In this document: piece by piece, positions 46,037 to 54,228 of the stretch
Position numbering within the stretch: position 1 is the first letter of the stretch
Layout of the letters: every line of letters begins with the position of its first letter
Assembly: GCF_043196875.1 (NCBI RefSeq)
Contig: NZ_JBEBMX010000011.1
Span: 36,243-100,242 of the forward strand
Direction: 5' to 3'
DNA from: Saccharospirillum sp043196875
GTDB taxonomy: Bacteria; Pseudomonadota; Gammaproteobacteria; Pseudomonadales; Natronospirillaceae
DNA: 64,000 nt
Position numbers and translations under genes: made by a program
Notes under the pieces: generated by a model
Databases searched by the model: none
The model's input: the letters and a program-made list of their open reading frames with translations, nothing else
What the model was told of the DNA's origin: nothing

Positions 46037-46828
46037 TTGAATAACCAGATTGGTCAGCGCTTCAAACACCTGCTTCGTGCCGGGCCTCCGCATGTTGCCT
46101 CTCAGGAGGTTGCGCTTTCAAATTGGTATCGCTCTGCTTTGGGTCAGCGTCTGATCGAAACCGAGCGAGAACTGGTTGCGCGGGGACTGGCTGGTCGTTT
46201 CGGTTCTCATCTGTTGCAACTCGACAGCGGTTTGCACGAGCCACTTTTCGAGCAACGTCTATTTGGCTGTGGCACCATTGTCAGCCAACTGGATAACCGC
46301 GCACCTTGCCCGGTGGTTCGGGCCGACGCCGAAGCCTTACCCTTCGAACCGGAAAGCATTGATGCACTGGTGATGCATCATACGCTCGATCAGTGCGAAA
46401 ACCCTTATCAAGCGGTGCGTGAAGCAGCCCAGGTGTTGCGTCCCGGTGGGTTGTTGGTGATCGTCGGCTTTAATCCGTTCAGTGCCTGGGGGGCTCGGGC
46501 GATGCTCAGTCGGGCTCAATCCGGGGTGTGGCGGTCGCGTTTTATTCGCAGTGGTCGTGTGGCTGACTGGATGCAACTGCTCAATTTCGAAATGGAGCGC
46601 CAGGAGAAACATCTGTTTATTCCGCCTTACCGCCGTCCGGAGTGGTTGGGGCGGTTAGGTTTTTTGAGTCGCGTGCAGCGACGTTTATTGCCGGTCTCCG
46701 GTGCAGTCTACCTTTTGGTGGGTTGCAAACAGGTGGCGGGACGAATCAATGGTCGGCCGCGCTGGCGCGCCCGGCCGGTACTGAAATCCGGCCTGACGAG
46801 CCGGACGATAAGGAATCAATATGAGTGA
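46037..46828 (+). CDS. Class I SAM-dependent methyltransferase
   Basis: A 263-residue Rossmann methyltransferase with the methyltransferase-11-type motif DAEALPFEPESIDALVMHHTLDQCENPYQAVREAAQVLRPGGLLVIVGFNP. The glycine-rich SAM motif I is degenerate (LLQLDSGLHEPLF lacks GxGxG), so activity is not certain. Homologues sit between gloB and rnhA in pseudomonads. Start TTG 46037 has GAGGG about 5 bases upstream. Its end overlaps rnhA by eight bases. Confidence 0.85.
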   Translation: MNNQIGQRFKHLLRAGPPHVASQEVALSNWYRSALGQRLIETERELVARGLAGRFGSHLLQLDSGLHEPLFEQRLFGCGTIVSQLDNRAPCPVVRADAEALPFEPESIDALVMHHTLDQCENPYQAVREAAQVLRPGGLLVIVGFNPFSAWGARAMLSRAQSGVWRSRFIRSGRVADWMQLLNFEMERQEKHLFIPPYRRPEWLGRLGFLSRVQRRLLPVSGAVYLLVGCKQVAGRINGRPRWRARPVLKSGLTSRTIRNQYE

Positions 46829-47267
46829 CGCTGTCACCCTTTATACCGACGGCGCCTGCCGTGGTAATCCCGGTCCGGGTGGTTGGGGCGTGTTGATGCG
46901 CTCGGGCAAACACGAAAAATCACTGCATGGTGGCGAACGCGATACCACTAACAATCGTATGGAGCTGATGGCGGCCATCGCTGGTTTGGAATCTTTGAAG
47001 CGGCGTTGTCAGGTGGATCTGTACACCGATTCCCAATATGTGCGCAAAGGCATCACCGAGTGGATTCATGGCTGGAAACGCAATGGCTGGAAAACTGCCA
47101 GCAAGCAGCCGGTGAAGAATAAAGACCTGTGGCAGCGTTTGGATGAGCAGATCGGCAAGCACGAGGTGCAGTGGCATTGGGTAAAAGGCCACGCCGGTAA
47201 TGAAGGGAACGAACGTGCCGATGCGCTGGCTAATCAGGGCGTCGACGACATTATTAAGCGAGGTTGA
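46821..47267 (+). CDS. rnhA: Ribonuclease HI
   Basis: A 148-residue RNase HI. Catalytic acidic residues: Asp in LYTDGACRGNPGPGGWG (~10), Glu in NNRMELMAA (~47), Asp in LYTDSQYVRKG (~69) and Asp in NERADALANQG. It degrades the RNA of RNA-DNA hybrids. dnaQ follows with a one-base gap after its stop, as in many gammaproteobacteria. Confidence 0.98.
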   Translation: MSDAVTLYTDGACRGNPGPGGWGVLMRSGKHEKSLHGGERDTTNNRMELMAAIAGLESLKRRCQVDLYTDSQYVRKGITEWIHGWKRNGWKTASKQPVKNKDLWQRLDEQIGKHEVQWHWVKGHAGNEGNERADALANQGVDDIIKRG

Positions 47268-47268
47268 T

Positions 47269-48015
47269 ATGCGACAGATTGTACTGGATACGGAAACCAC
47301 CGGTCTGAGCCCCAACAAGGGCGATCGCATCGTCGAAGTTGGGTGTGTCGAACTGGTCGGCCGTAAACATACTGGCCGACACTTTCACTACTACATCAAC
47401 CCGGAGCGCGACATTCCCGAAGAAGTGATCGCCGTTCACGGCATTGATAATGAGAAGGTTAAGGACGCGCCTAAGTTTCGCGATATCGCTGACGACTTCT
47501 GGCAGTTTGTCGCGGGCGCTGAACTAGTCATCCACAACGCCTCCTTCGATATGGGCTTCCTGCAAATGGAATTTGATCGGTTGGCCGCCGAAGGTGACAG
47601 CCGTTTCGGTCGGTTGGACAGTCATTGCACCGTGCTCGATACGCTGATGCTGGCGCGTGAAAAACATCCGGGTGCCAAGGCTTCACTGGATGCGTTGTGC
47701 AAACGCTATGGTATCGATAACGGCCACCGTACACTGCACGGCGCTTTGCTTGACTCGGAGATTCTTGCTGACGTCTATTTGATGATGACCGGTGGCCAGA
47801 CGGCACTGATTCTGGATGAAGAACCCCAGTCCAATAATGAAGAAGTGAGTTTTGATGCCAGTGCGGTGATGGCGGCTGGAGAGCGCTTGGTCGTTATTGA
47901 GCCGACGGCCGCAGAGCGCGAAGCGCATCTACAGATGCTGGCGATGATTGAGAAGAAATCCGGCACCGCGCCCCTGTGGAATAGCTCGAATGAGCCAGAG
48001 GCGCGACCGGAGTGA
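47269..48015 (+). CDS. dnaQ: DNA polymerase III epsilon subunit (proofreading exonuclease)
   Basis: A 248-residue DnaQ. DEDDh motifs: VLDTETTGLSP (Exo I), VIHNASFDMGFLQMEF (Exo II), HGALLDSEILADVY (Exo III). The C-terminal tail (~190-248) binds the alpha subunit. ATG 47269 is the start; the in-frame codons reaching into rnhA upstream are not used. Confidence 0.97.
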   Translation: MRQIVLDTETTGLSPNKGDRIVEVGCVELVGRKHTGRHFHYYINPERDIPEEVIAVHGIDNEKVKDAPKFRDIADDFWQFVAGAELVIHNASFDMGFLQMEFDRLAAEGDSRFGRLDSHCTVLDTLMLAREKHPGAKASLDALCKRYGIDNGHRTLHGALLDSEILADVYLMMTGGQTALILDEEPQSNNEEVSFDASAVMAAGERLVVIEPTAAEREAHLQMLAMIEKKSGTAPLWNSSNEPEARPE

Positions 48016-48034
48016 TGCGTTTGCCGGGCGGTGC

Positions 48035-48643
48035 TTAGTGCAACGTCCGGCGAATAACGCCGACGTAGAGACCTTCGATGGCAAAGTCGTCCTGTTCCAG
48101 GTCGATCTTGATCGGATCAAAGTCGGTATTTTCCGGATAGAGCGTTACAATGCCGCCTTCGCGTTCATAGCGTTTGACGGTGACATCTTCACCGACTCGA
48201 GCAACAACGATATCGCCATTGCGGGCTTGATCGGTCTTGTGAACCGCGATTAGATCGTCTTCCAGTATGCCGATGTCTTTCATACTGAGCCCCTGCACCT
48301 GAAGCAAATAATCGGCTTTGGGGTTGAACAGACCGGAGGGAATTTCGACGAATTCCTCAATCTGTTCCTGGGCCAGAATAGGGGAGCCGGCAGCAACACG
48401 GCCGACGACGGGAATGCCCGCTTCGGCTTCGGATTCCGGCAGTCGGATACCGCGTGAGGCACCGGAGACCATCTCAATAGCCCCTTTACGGGCCAGGGCC
48501 TTGAGGTGTTCTTCCGCCGCATTGGGAGATTTAAAACCGAGCCGTTGGGCGATTTCTGCCCGGGTCGGTGGGTAGCCGGTGGCGCCAAGGTGCTCTTTAA
48601 TGATATCCAGCACCTCTTGTTGACGAGCGGTCAGTTTCAGCAT
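48035..48643 (-). CDS. lexA: LexA repressor
   Basis: A 202-residue LexA. Winged helix N-terminus (LTARQQEVLDIIKEHLGATGYPPTRAEIAQRLGFKS shortened: GYPPTRAEIAQRLGF), cleavage site Ala-Gly in GRVAAGSPILA (~85), catalytic Ser in LLQVQGLSMKDIGI (~120) and Lys in AVHKTDQARNGD (~158). It represses SOS genes and self-cleaves when RecA is activated. Two SOS boxes lie in its own promoter region (48653-48687), giving autoregulation. Confidence 0.98.
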   Translation of the reverse strand: MLKLTARQQEVLDIIKEHLGATGYPPTRAEIAQRLGFKSPNAAEEHLKALARKGAIEMVSGASRGIRLPESEAEAGIPVVGRVAAGSPILAQEQIEEFVEIPSGLFNPKADYLLQVQGLSMKDIGILEDDLIAVHKTDQARNGDIVVARVGEDVTVKRYEREGGIVTLYPENTDFDPIKIDLEQDDFAIEGLYVGVIRRTLH

Positions 48644-48652
48644 AGTGTCGCC

Positions 48653-48687
48653 CTGTTTTTTTATACAGTAGCTGTGATTATATACAG
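48653..48687. promoter_or_regulatory. Two tandem LexA (SOS) boxes
   Basis: CTG-TTTTTTTATA-CAG (48653-48668) and CTG-TGATTATATA-CAG (48672-48687) match CTG-N10-CAG, with centres 19 bases apart, upstream of lexA. The divergent hydrolase-like gene at 48718 could share the control. Confidence 0.9.
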
Positions 48688-48717
48688 GCTACGCTCACTG
48701 TAAAGGACTCTAAAGGC

Positions 48718-49560
48718 TTGAAAAGTAGCAGTGAACTTTTCCCGGTGGCTTTGGCCAGTGCGGAATTCAAAGAAGGCGTCTACGAAGATGTCTATTCCCT
48801 GAAACCCAACAACAGCACCGACAAAACCGTCGAGATTGCACTGGTGCGTCTGCATCAGGAAAAAGTGACCAAGGCGTTGCCGCTATTGTTGGTTCACGAT
48901 GCGTTCTACAACCACTGGCAATGGTTGGATTATGGCGTTGGCGGTACCGCTGGTGAGTTGGTACGTCAGGGTTACGATGTCTGGCTATTGGATTGGCGGG
49001 GCCATGGTTTGTCATCGCGCAACCAACGACCGCAAACCAATACGCTGGACATTATGGCTGAGTATGATCTGCCGTCCGTGTTCGCGTTTATTGAAGAACG
49101 CTGTGGCCACAAACCAGCCGTTGTTGCTCGCGGCATGGGTTGTGAGTTGATCAGCCGAACTCTGGCCTACGGTGAGACGCTGCCGGAGCTATTGTTCGTT
49201 AATTCCCACCAGTTACCGCCACGTCGCCTTTATTGGTTACCCGGCGCCAAGCTGATTCAGCGCATTCGTCTGCTTAAAAGCGCCTGGGTGAAAGGGCCGG
49301 GCGAAGAAATGGAAGTGCGGCAACTGTTTCGTCAATTGCTGAAAAAAGGGGGTTGGTTTGGTGGTTGGAAGACCACTGGCGGCCAGGCTATTCGTCCATC
49401 GCTGGATGCCCATCAGGACGTCACGCGTTGGGTATTTGAGCCGGGTCGTACTCCCTCCTGGTTAAAGCGCATGCGAGTGGCAGAAGATCATCGCAGCGAA
49501 GCCCGGGTGGTCGATTTTGATTGGGCGGCCTTGCTGCCCAAGGCGTCGGAGCCGGCCTGA
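48718..49560 (+). CDS. Alpha/beta-hydrolase-fold protein lacking nucleophile serine
   Basis: A 280-residue protein that follows the alpha/beta hydrolase plan: oxyanion strand LLLVHDAFYNHWQWL, WLLDWRGHGLSS, and an elbow region VVARGMGCELISR in place of GxSxG. The nucleophile position is Gly, so a catalytic Ser is not present; the late His is unclear. Start TTG 48718 with AAAGGA 10 bases upstream; the N-terminal ~45 residues precede the fold. It lies divergent to lexA beyond two SOS boxes. It may be a degenerate or binding-only member. Confidence 0.75.
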   Translation: MKSSSELFPVALASAEFKEGVYEDVYSLKPNNSTDKTVEIALVRLHQEKVTKALPLLLVHDAFYNHWQWLDYGVGGTAGELVRQGYDVWLLDWRGHGLSSRNQRPQTNTLDIMAEYDLPSVFAFIEERCGHKPAVVARGMGCELISRTLAYGETLPELLFVNSHQLPPRRLYWLPGAKLIQRIRLLKSAWVKGPGEEMEVRQLFRQLLKKGGWFGGWKTTGGQAIRPSLDAHQDVTRWVFEPGRTPSWLKRMRVAEDHRSEARVVDFDWAALLPKASEPA

Positions 49561-49584
49561 AGCCAGTGTTCGAGTAATAAAAAA

Positions 49585-49611
49585 GGGTAGCCATAGTAGC
49601 TACCCTTTTTT
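49585..49611. terminator. Bidirectional terminator, hydrolase/DAHP synthase
   Basis: GGGTAGC-CATAGTA-GCTACCC hairpin with six A before and six T after, between the convergent hydrolase-like and DAHP synthase genes. Confidence 0.94.
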
Positions 49612-49624
49612 GTGCCAGCGGGTT

Positions 49625-50719
49625 TTAGCCGGCTTTTATATTGGTGACATTCTTGCTGATGCGACGCGGCAATGCGTCTTTTAGTTTGTCGCGCATCGAC
49701 AGCAGTAATTGCTCTGTTGTTGACCAGCTGATGCAAGCATCGGTCACCGATACGCCCGGTTTCAGGTCGGCCAGGTTCTCAGGGATTTTCTGATTGCCGG
49801 CTTCCAGATTGCTCTCAATCATCAGACCGATAATGGACTGGTTACCTTCCAGTATTTGGTTGGTGATGTTGTCAGCCACTAGCGGTTGCAGGTTGTGGTC
49901 TTTATTGGAGTTGGCGTGCGAACAATCGACCATGATGTTGGTGGGCACTCCGGCCTGACGCAGGCTTTCTTCACACAGCGAGACGCTGACTGAATCGTAG
50001 TTGGGTTTGCCATTGCCACCGCGCAACACCACATGACCGTAGCGATTACCGCGGGTATGGATAATCGCTACCTGGCCTTCGTGGTTGATACCCAGAAAGC
50101 GGTGCGGTGACGACACTGAATTCAGTGCATTAATAGCGACGTCCAGGCTGCCATCGGTACCGTTCTTAAAACCGACCGCAGAGGACAGGCCGCTGGCCAT
50201 TTCGCGGTGAGTCTGGCTTTCGGTGGTACGCGCGCCGACGGCAGACCAACTGATCAGATCCTGAAGATACTGAGGTGAAATCGGATCCAGCGCTTCTGTG
50301 GCTGTGGGTAAGCCGATTTCAGCGATATCCAGCAACAGTTTGCGACCAATGTGCAGCCCGTCTTCAATCTTGAACGAATCGTTCAGATAGGGATCGTTGA
50401 TCAAACCTTTCCAGCCGGTGGTGGTTCTGGGTTTTTCGAAATAAACACGCATCACCAGCAGTAAGCTATCCTGAACTTTCTCATTAAGCGCTTTTAAACG
50501 CCGCGCATATTCCAGCGCTTGTTCGGGATCATGAATAGAGCAGGGGCCGATAACGACAATAATACGATGATCGTCGCGATCCAGGATGCGTCGTACCGCT
50601 TCGCGGCCGGCATCAATAACGGCGTGGGCGCTGTCGGAAACAGGAAGGTCGGCTTTTAACGCCTCTGGTGTAATCAGAATTTCCTGGCTTTCGACGTTCA
50701 GATTGGTTAACTGTTGCAT
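49625..50719 (-). CDS. 3-deoxy-7-phosphoheptulonate synthase (class I DAHP synthase)
   Basis: A 364-residue class I-alpha AroF/AroG/AroH-type enzyme. Metal and substrate motifs: VIGPCSIHDPEQALEYA (~57), VYFEKPRTTTGWKGLINDP, GARTTESQTHREMASGLS, VDCSHANSNKD (~268) and GVSVTDACISW. It makes DAHP from PEP and erythrose 4-phosphate, the first shikimate step. The feedback type (Phe/Tyr/Trp) cannot be set by eye. No attenuator leader peptide is seen upstream. Confidence 0.96.
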   Translation of the reverse strand: MQQLTNLNVESQEILITPEALKADLPVSDSAHAVIDAGREAVRRILDRDDHRIIVVIGPCSIHDPEQALEYARRLKALNEKVQDSLLLVMRVYFEKPRTTTGWKGLINDPYLNDSFKIEDGLHIGRKLLLDIAEIGLPTATEALDPISPQYLQDLISWSAVGARTTESQTHREMASGLSSAVGFKNGTDGSLDVAINALNSVSSPHRFLGINHEGQVAIIHTRGNRYGHVVLRGGNGKPNYDSVSVSLCEESLRQAGVPTNIMVDCSHANSNKDHNLQPLVADNITNQILEGNQSIIGLMIESNLEAGNQKIPENLADLKPGVSVTDACISWSTTEQLLLSMRDKLKDALPRRISKNVTNIKAG

Positions 50720-50827
50720 GGTTTGCGAGCGGCTCTTCTAAGTGAGGCTTTTTGGGGTCGTCTTCACAGGCAAAGATGATAGGGAAGTAAATAAACGAAT
50801 ACAAGCCGTAAACAAAGGGTTACACAT

Positions 50828-51274
50828 ATGAGTAGCAAGGGCGCAGTCAAAGAAAGTAGCGCAGCGAGCCAAATTGCCAAATGGGCATTGGTGCTGGCCT
50901 TTATTTTGGCCCTGGGCATCGCATTGGATGAATTCACCGCCAATACCGGCGATGGTGAATATCGTCTTTCCATTTGGGACCGTATTACCGGTAAGGAACC
51001 ACCAAAACAAGGACGCGCGGAGGTGAGTGTGCAATTGGCACAGGAGCTCTGCCGTCAGCAGGTTCGGCAAAGTTTGGGCGAAATGTTCATTCGGGCGCAT
51101 TTCGATAACCGATCTTCCCGGTACAACCAAGAACTTAAAGTTCACACCATCTTTCTGGACCTCGAAGTGACGTCTGGTGAATCGGGTGTTTACGGCCGTT
51201 GCGATGTCTCGGCAGTCGACCGTCGAATCCTGGAGTATCGCGTCAAGGGTTGGAGTAACCCCTTCTGGCGTTAA
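50828..51274 (+). CDS. Hypothetical single-helix membrane protein
   Basis: A 148-residue protein with a short cytoplasmic N-terminus, one membrane helix (~17-35, WALVLAFILALGIALDEF) and a soluble domain with basic and aromatic residues (RDITGKEPPKQ-like WDRITGKEPPKQG, then strand-rich LKVHTIFLDLEVTSGESGVYGRCDVSAVDRR). No family recognised. It is convergent with the TSUP exporter gene and ends 6 bases before that gene's stop. Confidence 0.7.
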   Translation: MSSKGAVKESSAASQIAKWALVLAFILALGIALDEFTANTGDGEYRLSIWDRITGKEPPKQGRAEVSVQLAQELCRQQVRQSLGEMFIRAHFDNRSSRYNQELKVHTIFLDLEVTSGESGVYGRCDVSAVDRRILEYRVKGWSNPFWR

Positions 51275-51279
51275 CGGAT

Positions 51280-52041
51280 TCAGAAGACGGCGTATTTCAG
51301 GCCTAACAGCAACAGCGCGGTTGCCAGTAACGGATGCATGATCCGGGCGGGCAATCGCGCTGATAGCGATGTGCCGATATAAATTGCCGGCAAAGACCCG
51401 AGAATCAACGCCGCCAGTAACGCAAAATCAACATTCCCCAGAAACAGATGCACCAGGCCCGCTGTCAGTGTCAGCGGCACGGCGTGCGCAATGTCTGTTC
51501 CGACGATTTCCTTCGGCATCAGCATCGGAAACAGCATCATTAATACGGCGGTGCCAATAGCGCCAGCGCCGACCGAACTGAGCGTTACCAGAAACCCCAG
51601 AACGACACCGACCAACCAGATCAGGATTGGATGATGGACTTGTTGTCGCGAATGCAGACGACGGGACAGGCGGTTGCGAAAAATCAGCACCGCAGCGGTG
51701 GTGACCAGCATGACACCCAGGGTGGTTTGCAGAATCGAGGCGTAGTGTTCAGGCTGGCGGAAAAAGAAAAACAGCATCAGACCCGTTAGTGCCGCTGCCG
51801 GTAGGCTGCCCGCGGCCATCAGAGCGACGATTGGCCAGCGCACATGACCACGACGATGATGGGCCACCATGCCACCGCTTTTGGTGATGGCGGCGTACCA
51901 AAGATCGGTGCCAATAGCGATGTGCGCGGGGAAGCCGAACATCAGCAGCAGCGGCGTCATCAGGGCGCCACCACCGACGCCCGTCAGGCCGATTATCAGG
52001 CCGACGGCGGCTCCGGACAGACTATAGAAAAGGATTTCCAT
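51280..52041 (-). CDS. TSUP-family (TauE/SafE) sulfite/organosulfonate exporter
   Basis: A 253-residue membrane protein with ~8 helices and the TSUP repeat motif, GLIIGLTGVGGGALMTPLLLMFGFPAHIAIGTDL near the start and GFLVTLSSVGAGAIGTAVLMMLFP in the middle. The family exports sulfite or related anions, protecting cysteine synthesis. Its adjacency and divergence to cysB fit a sulfur role. Confidence 0.87.
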   Translation of the reverse strand: MEILFYSLSGAAVGLIIGLTGVGGGALMTPLLLMFGFPAHIAIGTDLWYAAITKSGGMVAHHRRGHVRWPIVALMAAGSLPAAALTGLMLFFFFRQPEHYASILQTTLGVMLVTTAAVLIFRNRLSRRLHSRQQVHHPILIWLVGVVLGFLVTLSSVGAGAIGTAVLMMLFPMLMPKEIVGTDIAHAVPLTLTAGLVHLFLGNVDFALLAALILGSLPAIYIGTSLSARLPARIMHPLLATALLLLGLKYAVF

Positions 52042-52094
52042 ACTGACTAAATCGTCATAGAGTACTGGTGTTGCTAAACCTATCGGTTATTAAG

Positions 52095-52111
52095 TATTCT
52101 TAAAAAGAATA
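52095..52111. promoter_or_regulatory. AT-rich inverted repeat in TSUP / cysB gap
   Basis: TATTCTT-AAA-AAGAATA is a perfect 7-bp inverted repeat between the divergent TSUP and cysB genes. CysB sites are AT-rich and loosely conserved, so this is only a candidate operator for autoregulation. Confidence 0.25.
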
Positions 52112-52196
52112 ATTGATCATACTTATATAACTTTACTGTTCTATCGCCCAGCACTGAAATTGACAGTAAGAAGAGTGCGGTAACGCACCGGATCCG

Positions 52197-52283
52197 ATGT
52201 CGCTGTATTCAGTAATCGACAAGGACAAACAGGCAGCACTGCGCAAAGCGGTGATTGCTGCGATCGAAACGGGGAAACCATGA
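52197..52283 (+). CDS. Putative 28-codon upstream ORF overlapping cysB start
   Basis: ATG 52197 to TGA 52281-52283 encodes 28 residues (MSLYSVIDKDKQ..., ending IETGKP). Its TGA overlaps the cysB ATG as ATGA, the usual sign of translational coupling. A small GTGCG/CGCAC hairpin lies just upstream and there is no strong Shine-Dalgarno. It contains no Cys codon, so a classic cysteine attenuator peptide is not indicated. Could be chance. Confidence 0.35.
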   Translation: MSLYSVIDKDKQAALRKAVIAAIETGKP

Positions 52284-53254
52284 AGCTGCAACAGCTCAAA
52301 TATATCTGGGAAGTCGCACATCATGATCTCAATGTGTCGGCGACAGCCCAAGTGCTCTACACCTCCCAACCGGGCATCAGTAAGCAGATCAGATTGCTGG
52401 AAGATGAGCTGGGCATCGAGATTTTTGCCCGTTCCGGCAAACACCTGACGCGCATTACACCCGCCGGTGAAGCAGTGTTGAAAGTCGCTGGCGAAGTGCT
52501 GCGTAAAGTCGATTCCATCAAGCAGATTGCCCAGGAATTCAGCAACGATCAGCAGGGTAATCTCAGCCTCGCCACCACTCATACTCAGGCGCGTTATGCG
52601 CTGCCCTCAGTGATCGACGATTTTATTCACGAGTTCCCTAATGTGGCCTTGCACATGCATCAGGGAACCCCGGTGCAGATTGCCGAAATGGCTGCCGATG
52701 GCACCGTCGATCTGGCCATCGCCACCGAAGGCATGGAGCACTTTGCCGACCTGGTGATGATGCCGTGCTACCGCTGGAACCGTTCTATCGTCGTACCGAA
52801 AAACCATCCACTGGCACAGAAAAGTCAGCTGACGCTGGAAGATGTTGCTGCTCATCCCATCGTTACGTATGTGTTCGGCTTTACCGGTCGTTCCAAGCTG
52901 GATGACGCCTTCGTCAATAAAGGCTTAACACCAAAAGTAGTCTTTACCGCGGCCGATGCGGACGTGATTAAAACCTACGTTCGTTTGGGATTGGGCGTGG
53001 GGATTCTGGCGCATATGGCGATCGATCCGGAGCAGGACAGGGATCTGGTCAGCCTGGATGCCAGCCACCTGTTTGAACCCAGTGTGACCAAGATCGGCAT
53101 CCGCAAAGGCACCTTTATTCGTGGCTTTATGTATCGCTTTATCGAACGTTTTGCACCGCATTTAAATCGTGATCTGGTCGATCGTGCCATGGCGACACAT
53201 AGCCGCCATGAGCTGGACGATCTCTTCCAGAATATTACTTTTCCCACCTATTGA
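52280..53254 (+). CDS. cysB: LysR-type regulator CysB
   Basis: A 324-residue CysB. N-terminal helix-turn-helix (KLQQLKYIWEVAHHDLNVSATAQVLYTSQPGISKQIRLLE shortened: LNVSATAQVLYTSQPGISK), then a periplasmic-binding-like effector domain with TTHTQARYALP (~100) and TFVVGFTGRSKLD-like TYVFGFTGRSKLDDAF (~195). It activates sulfate-assimilation genes with N-acetylserine as inducer. cysH lies convergent 10 bases after its stop, and the TSUP gene is divergent. Confidence 0.96.
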   Translation: MKLQQLKYIWEVAHHDLNVSATAQVLYTSQPGISKQIRLLEDELGIEIFARSGKHLTRITPAGEAVLKVAGEVLRKVDSIKQIAQEFSNDQQGNLSLATTHTQARYALPSVIDDFIHEFPNVALHMHQGTPVQIAEMAADGTVDLAIATEGMEHFADLVMMPCYRWNRSIVVPKNHPLAQKSQLTLEDVAAHPIVTYVFGFTGRSKLDDAFVNKGLTPKVVFTAADADVIKTYVRLGLGVGILAHMAIDPEQDRDLVSLDASHLFEPSVTKIGIRKGTFIRGFMYRFIERFAPHLNRDLVDRAMATHSRHELDDLFQNITFPTY

Positions 53255-53263
53255 GATGACGGA

Positions 53264-53986
53264 CTAAACGCTGGGTGTTTTGATGTTTCCAGCGTGCAGT
53301 CCGCATTCTTTTTGCGTCGATTCTTCCCACCACCAGCGGCCTTCGCGTTCGTGCTGGCCGGGTAATACCGGTCGCGTGCACGGCTCGCAACCGATACTGA
53401 CGAACCCTTGCTGATGTAAGTCGTTATAGGGAATTTCCATCAGCCGGATGTAATCCCAGACTTCCTTGGAACTCCAGTTTGCCAGTGGATTGTATTTGTA
53501 CAACGCCTCGCCGCGGCCTTGAAAGCTGCCATCCAATTGCACGCTGGGAACTTCAGAACGCGTGCTTGGACTTTGATCGCGACGCTGACCGGTGATCCAG
53601 GCATCCAGGCCACTCAAGGCACGGCGCAGCGGTTCGATTTTGCGTATGCCACAGCATTCTTCGTGACCGTCCTGATAAAAACTGAACAGGCCTTTTTCCC
53701 GAACCAGGGTTTGCACCGCTTCCGCTTGCGGGCTGAACACTTCGATATCGATGTTGTAGTGGTTGCGCACGCGTTCAATAAAGGCGTAGGTCTGGGGATG
53801 CAGACGTCCGGTATCGAGGGTGAAGACCTTGGGTTTGTCAGTCAGTTTGCTCAGCATATCGACCAAGACAACGTCTTCGGCTCCGCTGAAGGAAACCGCC
53901 AGATATTCATGTTCGCTCAGGGCGCGCTTAACGATTTCTCGCGGTGACAGGCCGGATAATTCCAGGTTCAACTCGGTCAGGTTCAT
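53264..53986 (-). CDS. cysH: Assimilatory adenylyl-sulfate reductase (CysH, 4Fe-4S type)
   Basis: A 240-residue reductase. PAPS/APS-reductase fold with SFSGAEDVVLVDM, a DTGRLHPQTY site, CC in HEECCGIRKIEPLRRAL, the C-terminal GCEPCTRPVLPGQHEREGRWWW and the catalytic ECGLH near the end. The CC plus CxxC cluster ligands mark the 4Fe-4S APS reductase form rather than the enteric PAPS form. It reduces APS to sulfite. Regulated by CysB in the family; divergent from thrH. Confidence 0.95.
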   Translation of the reverse strand: MNLTELNLELSGLSPREIVKRALSEHEYLAVSFSGAEDVVLVDMLSKLTDKPKVFTLDTGRLHPQTYAFIERVRNHYNIDIEVFSPQAEAVQTLVREKGLFSFYQDGHEECCGIRKIEPLRRALSGLDAWITGQRRDQSPSTRSEVPSVQLDGSFQGRGEALYKYNPLANWSSKEVWDYIRLMEIPYNDLHQQGFVSIGCEPCTRPVLPGQHEREGRWWWEESTQKECGLHAGNIKTPSV

Positions 53987-54228
53987 TAGGTCACGGTCTT
54001 TTTGAAGGTGGCGCTAGATTAGCAGCCTCGAACTCGGACGAAAAATAGCTGCAACTCATAAAGTTATTACCTAAGCGTTGCGACCCGATTTCCCGGTTCA
54101 GGGCACCGGACATTTTTTGATCAGCTCGCTACAGCATCAAGACAGTGCTGCATAAACTGCCGTTGCCAACTTTGAGGCCGCGTTCTAGTGTATCGGCCAT
54201 TCTCAACAAGCGACTCAAGGAAACTGCC

